Shown: one piece after another, positions 58,901-64,000 of the stretch
How the letters are laid out: each line of letters opens with the position of its first letter
Numbering within the stretch: position 1 is the stretch's first letter
Source: Ascidia mentula
Taxonomy: Eukaryota > Chordata > Ascidiacea > Phlebobranchia > Ascidiidae
Direction: 5' to 3'
Length of the DNA stretch: 64,000 nt
NCBI GenBank assembly: GCA_947561715.1
Contig: OX387198.1
Location: 1,922,001-1,986,000 of the forward strand
The notes under the pieces: generated by a model
Told to the model about the DNA's origin: nothing
The model's database searches: none
What the model saw: only the letters and a program-made list of their open reading frames with translations
Program-made: the position numbers and the translations under genes

Positions 58901-61204
58901 AGGCGCTGGATTTAAGGTTGTCCCTGCGCGCGAGTTGTCATGGCAATAAACATGACCTTCGCGAGTCACCGGTCTGCGGCCTGTGCCGCTATTTGAGTCA
59001 TAACTCACAAGTTCTCCTTTTATCGTTGTGTTGGGAGTTTGCCATACACAATAATCAGATATAGATCGTCTGCCGGCTCGTGCCAAATTCTGCAATATTG
59101 AAAAACGTTTTTTTTGTAGTTTCTACCGAAAACACGGCTCTGTGTTGCTGCTGAACAGGAATTCTATCTAGGCACGAATAAACGTTAACTTTAAACTTGC
59201 TATGTTAATTTCGTAAAGTGCATTTCCTATGAATTAGCCAACCTGACGTAAAGAATGTCTAATTTAATTTTTTTTATATTTTCTAAAACCTAATAGACAA
59301 ATTCTCATACTTTATAATGCTTATAATTACGATTTCACTGTAACATCATTTCCAAAACAAGTTAAACACGAAACAATGCATCCCATATTTGTCACAAGTG
59401 ATTGCCACAATTTCTTGAATAACTGTGCAAAACTAAGTCAGTCCTAGTAACCCCCATGGAAGAATTTTAGTCCCACGATCCCAAGACCAATGAAAGTTGT
59501 CCGTGGAAGATCTATGCTTTATATAAACATTTCTGTATTTGTAACACAAACGTTTTGTAGTATTGAGTTACATTAACTACGTAATTTACGTTTAATACTG
59601 GCATATTTGATTCCACTAAAGAAATTAGTTTTAAACTATATGTTTAAATATCACAAACTTACAGCTTCAAGCGTTGACATTTCCTGGTTGTATGCCAACT
59701 GAACTGAACGGGCTAAGCTCGCCTATTGTTCTAGAAATGCCAAACCAAATGTAACCGGTGCACTGTTTGTTTGAAAACACGAACCTGTAATTTCCACGGA
59801 CAAAAGCCTATCGCACTTCCCCCTTTACATTCCATCCCCGGCTGATGTGCATGACGATAAGACAGAGGGTCAGAAGGTTACAGGGGATGTCAAACAAACG
59901 ACTTATTCTTAACTAAAAGCCACACGATTTTTTGACGTCTCGTGTTGCAACTTCTGTTCAAAGGTCCGTCTCGACTTGCTTCAGGCCACAGCTTTGTAGT
60001 CGCAAAGAAAATAATTTTTCGAAGGTTTTGCAGCGAACAAACGGTTCCCCACTCTCTTATTACTTTGGGATTTAAAACAAAATCTTATGCAAACATTGAT
60101 TATACAATACTGCAGTCAAAATATGCCTTTTTTATTGTCTTTCATTATTAGTGCATGTCTGTAACAAGAATACACAAGTTGTGCTAAACCTTACCTCATG
60201 GCTGTTCTATCAGGAAATGGGTTTTGATCTATAAAAGCTCTTTCCAACAGTGGTTTTGTAAATCAAATGTTATTTCGTTTCATATCAAAACATTAAAAGA
60301 ACTTGTTTTTTTAAACTGGATCAGTCTGGTTTGCAATAAAAACATAACATATATTTTACCATGTACAGGCATCGTTAGTTCAATATTTTTAGCAAACCAG
60401 GTTGAACCTGTTTTCACAGAAATTGCTTTTTGTGTGTGTATGCGCGTATTTCCTCACGGAAAGGGCAGTGATCGCGAGGCCCGTAATTCAATAAAGGCCA
60501 ACAAAATATATTTCATCTTAACTTGTATACCAGTAAACTTCATTGCAATGAGTTACCAGAAAAACAGAAAAAAGGTAAGTGTGTTGCAAATGCAATAGTT
60601 CGCCTTTTGAAACTCGTGGCATTGGTGCATTGTTTATAGACGAATGGAAGTCTATTGAGGGAACCAGCACGTATTCAAACTTTATTTCGAATGAAACAAG
60701 AATGACGCTTGAGATACTTTGGAGAATTGTAAAGGCGATGCACAAATATATTTGACCACTTCGGCTTGCCAGCATTGGACGTAATGGTTGTAACCAATGC
60801 CCATGCCATATTTTGATGTGTTTATTGCTCATTCGAGAAGTACTTTTTTGCTCAAAATAAAACGATTTCTTTTGAAATAAATTTTGTTTCGTTATATCTT
60901 GTGGCTGTATATACAAAACACTACACACGAACATAAATGTATTCGGAACAGACGATTGTGACTGAGGAGCTAAAAGGAAACTTATGACTAAATGCTTGTA
61001 CACAAAATTACACGAAAACTTAAACGTAATTACATAAGAACACAGTTTTTACACAAAGGAAATTAATCAATTTGTGATAACAACATATCAATTTTACAGA
61101 GTTTCTGTTTATATTAACGACAGATTTAAAATTAAAACCAAGATTGAAGTAATTTAACCCCAAGAGCGTGATTTGTTTGCAAATATTATCCAAGATCAAA
61201 GAGT
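52976..61204. other. Intergenic, no gene supported
   Basis: This stretch holds the promoter region of the CILP-like gene at its left end, though I see no convincing TATA close to 52975. Open frames such as 54132-54449, 54468-54737, 55696-56070, 58717-59064 and 60224-60598 have no domains or splice partners that I can recognise. 54.45-54.70 and 55.4-55.7 kb are somewhat GC-rich and could hide short exons or regulatory DNA. Confidence 0.4.
58430..58528. mobile_element. Probable right end of a hAT-type DNA transposon or MITE
   Basis: The block ends GGAAAAGGTTAAGAACCACTG. Its reverse complement starts CAGTGGTTCTTAACC, the classic terminal sequence of hAT-family elements. The matching left end was not found upstream, so the size is unknown and only a terminal fragment may remain. 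No transposase frame is visible. Confidence 0.4.
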
Positions 61205-63910
61205 TTACACAGGAACAACAGGTTGAAGAGTGGCAGCAGCCGACAACACGTGGAAGACGACGATGGAATATTGTCTTCTCACTTCATCCCAGGCATCCTC
61301 ATCGTTATCTGCGATATCAAACATGGCGTCCACGATCCCCGGAAAAGCTGTGTTGCCGTAAGTGTTGTGTTGGCTCGGTGCCGATATCACGTGTCTACAA
61401 GGTCGTACAAGGCTACATTAGTTGGAAATCGATAAACTGTGAACAAACGGCTTCTGGCTGCCATATTAGTTCGATTTTTTCAAGAAAAGTTAATGATTTT
61501 GCAGGCTCTGATGGCACATTACTACAGTCAAAATGTCTACATGACATGCATGCCACAAGTATGTGTTGTGTTAAACTTTACCTGTAGGCGGTTCTACCAG
61601 GCAGTGGGTTTTGATCAATAAATGCTCTTTCCAACTGCATCAGTTGATCGTTGGCTGATCTTACCGATGAATAACTTCAAAAGAAACAGGGTTACTCAAT
61701 TTGTTAAAACTTACTTATTATAGACCTAATGGTTGAGAGTTGCGGACAGGTATACACAGCGTTTGGACCCATAAGGTCGCGTTAGCGCAGCTGGTGACCG
61801 TAGCACTGGTGGAACAGCTTTTAAACTAATAGACAAAGAGATTTCCACTTGTGGTACTTTTTGGTCACCGTCGATGCGTTGGAAACTCAACCGCATAACA
61901 AACAACAGAGACGAGCCACGGTGGAGTGCACTATGACCTGGGTTTCCACAACTAAAAAACGTTTTCAAACTCCAAAAAATAAAAAATATAGACAAAGAAT
62001 TTCCAATTTCACTTTAATATTGCGTTCTGAACAAGGAAATCTAAGTTGTTTGCTGAAATAACATGAATCCTACTTACTCTGATTTGTCGAGTTCGTCGAT
62101 CCTGGTGTGAAGGCTGTTAGCTGATGACTTGAAAGTCGAGATGGCATCTTCTAGCTGGCCTGAAAACAGAATCAGAACTTGTTTTTGCAAAAGTTGAATG
62201 AGCAACAAACATAGCGAAGGTTTTTGTGAACTGCACGGTCATGTTTAATTTTTTTCTAATATTTTTCACTGGTGACAAAAATTTGAAAAGTTTATCGATG
62301 ATATTAAGTAATAAAAATATAGTTGAGTAATAAAAATCTTGAGCTGTTCAAAGTTGTATTGACTGATGCTAACCTAAATCGACGCCATTTGCAGTCAAGT
62401 CAGCTCCAGCATTCGCCTTCAGCGACGCAAACTTATCTTCCAAATCCTTTGCGTAGAGCCTCGCATCAATAGGAAGGATCGTGGAATCAGCCAATCTTCT
62501 TCCCACCTCACCCCACATTCGAGTAACCGCTAGATGGCAGTAGAAGTCCGGGTCGACGTATTGTGAGACGAGACTGAAGGTTTCGTACACAGAGTGGTAC
62601 ACAGGGTATGACGCCAGTCCTGTGCTCTGTAAGAACAGCGTTTGTCAATGTGCAAACTTGTGAATTTGTTGCAGGTGCGAGACGAAATTTGAAGATGTTC
62701 TTTTTATCGAATGATTAGCGTGCTGTTAGCACACGGAATAAATAATTGAATTTGGATACTTTTCTTGTTTTTCTGATATTCGCATTCTATAATGACCACC
62801 GTTACCGACTTACAGAGTCGTATACATAGCGAAGGTCAATAGATGAAATACCAATAGCTTGCAAGAACGTTGTGTAATCACTTCCCGAACCCAGAGAAGA
62901 AAATCTATTGACAAATAGTTGAGAAAAAGAAAAGATAAGATTATGAAAGGTAATCTTAGACACACTTTCCTTTAGAACATAACAATACATTCCTAAAGCT
63001 AAACACTTTTTACGGACACAGCACTGCTACCTTTTAATACAATTAATTTAGCTTCCTTAACTTTTACAGTGGTTAAGTTTCTTACCTAGGAAGATCTCTA
63101 TTTGAGTTTGGCAAGCGTTCCACCCATGTGTCGTAAACAAAACCTCTGATAACATCCGGGTTAGGAACTGTTTTAGCGGCTTCGAAAACTAAATTACTTA
63201 AACTGTAAACGCCCCCAGCATTTAACGAGTAGTTTCCATTTACTGAAATGTCCACATTGATGTAAGCAACAGCGCGAGCCGAAAGCTCTTTCTGGAGCTC
63301 CTGAAAATCAAATACAAAAATACGTATGGTGAAATTCAACACCACATATATCAGGTAATGGCAAAATAACAAACGCTATTGCACTGATACTGTGATCACT
63401 GCGACCTACAATCTTTCACAAATTCCATTTCAGCATTTAATATTAGCAAAAAGGGCGAGAAGGTAAAATGTTTACAATGTTTAAAACCCGTACCTCCACC
63501 CATTCTGTCGACCCGATTAAACCGTATTCCTCCGCTCCCCAACTACAGAATACAAGAGTCCTCCTCGGTCTCCACCCATCCTTCAACATCTTCCCGAACG
63601 CTCTCGTCATCTCCAACAATGAAGCTGTTCCACTGGTCGGATCAATTGCTCCAAACACCCAAGCATCTCTGTGGTTTCCGAAGATCACGTAGCGATCTGT
63701 ACGAAAAATGTCAAAATAACTAATAAAGATATCGTGCGATTATTTATGATATAAGAAAAAATGTACAAACACGAATAAAAAAGATTTTGTTTTTTGCATA
63801 TTTTGTACTTTTGTCGTCGCTTACCTGGTTCGTAACTTCCCCTGATATATCCGATCACGTTGTGAATTTTTGCCACCTCGGTTTTAGTTTTCACCGACAT
63901 CTTAATCTTT
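61205..63910 (-). CDS. Glutamate carboxypeptidase II-like M28 peptidase, 3' exons (partial)
   Basis: C-terminal portion of a type II membrane zinc peptidase of the FOLH1/NAALAD family; the N-terminus lies beyond the right edge. Exons: 63825-63910, 63494-63696, 63086-63300, 62814-62904, 62374-62626, 62078-62159, 61582-61659, 61205-61394, all in phase. Zinc ligands by comparison with human GCPII are all present: His in GNHRDAW, Asp in IDPTSG, Glu-Glu in GAEEYG (base and ligand), Asp in INVDIS, His in YPVYHSVYE. Substrate-pocket residues differ: the HNKYAG lysine is Thr here (HNTYGN), SGRARY reads SIDLRY, and GSGND reads GSGSD. Catalysis should be intact, but N-acetylaspartylglutamate or folate specificity is doubtful. 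The exon at 61582-61659 uses the acceptor cggtaag. The C-terminal exon is shared with the fragment at 1.6 kb. Confidence 0.9.
61735..61890 (+). repeat. Dispersed repeat with A-box-like motif, in an intron
   Basis: Copy of the repeat at 1897-2060: GACAGGTATACACAGCG, then GGTCGCGTTAGCGCAGCTGG, CCGTAGCACTGG, GATTTCCACTTGTGG and TTGGTCACCGTCGATG. The TTAGCGCAGCTGGT portion fits the Pol III A-box consensus. It lies in the intron 61660-62077 of the peptidase gene. Confidence 0.55.
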
Positions 63911-64000
63911 CTACAAACAATCAACAGTTCTATTCGAACAAACACATTTTGTTTGTCTAACAATTGCCATCACAATAGTCACTAAACTACATCACTAATA

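Overview
The window looks like nuclear DNA of an ascidian tunicate, most likely Ciona or a close relative. Three things point there: AT-rich intergenic DNA with TATA-box genes and short exons, a cluster of small secreted precursors built like the Ciona haemocyte antimicrobial peptides (signal peptide, cationic core, acidic tail), and a large deuterostome-type matrix gene. Genus is an inference; no search was run.

Region 1 (1-18.4 kb) is a candidate innate-immunity cluster. Five small genes lie on the minus strand (1-478, 3176-3673, 4720-5278, 9532-10176, 17662-18301). Four of them share a 26-nt second exon and a short third exon that encode an acidic tail, while the first exon carries very different cores: short Arg-rich helices or long Gly/Ala/Lys glycine-zipper-like chains. 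The fifth, cut by the window edge, has the same splice phase. A plus-strand gene (7287-8115) encodes a secreted His/Glu/Lys-rich 11-residue repeat protein with a similar layout. Flanks of the units are recognisably duplicated. A young Metaviridae (Gypsy-type) LTR retrotransposon (11834-16665) sits between two units. At 1444-1813 lies a broken fragment of a glutamate carboxypeptidase gene.

Region 2 (18.4-22.7 kb) holds no gene I can support.

Region 3 (22741-52975, minus strand) is one 26-exon gene for a CILP-like (cartilage intermediate layer protein) secreted protein. My reading gives 2,028 residues, and every intron phase agrees. Domain order: signal peptide, a possible laminin-G-like region, TIL, three Ig domains, TSP1, VWD-C8-TIL, Ig, then the CILP core. 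Introns carry tRNA-like SINE remnants and a 14-bp minisatellite.

Region 4 (53-61.2 kb) has no supportable gene, only a probable hAT-type terminal remnant. Region 5 (61205-63910, minus strand) is the 3' part of an M28 peptidase of the glutamate carboxypeptidase II (FOLH1/NAALAD) family, running off the right edge. Its last exon is identical over 130 bp to the fragment at 1.6-1.8 kb, in inverted orientation.
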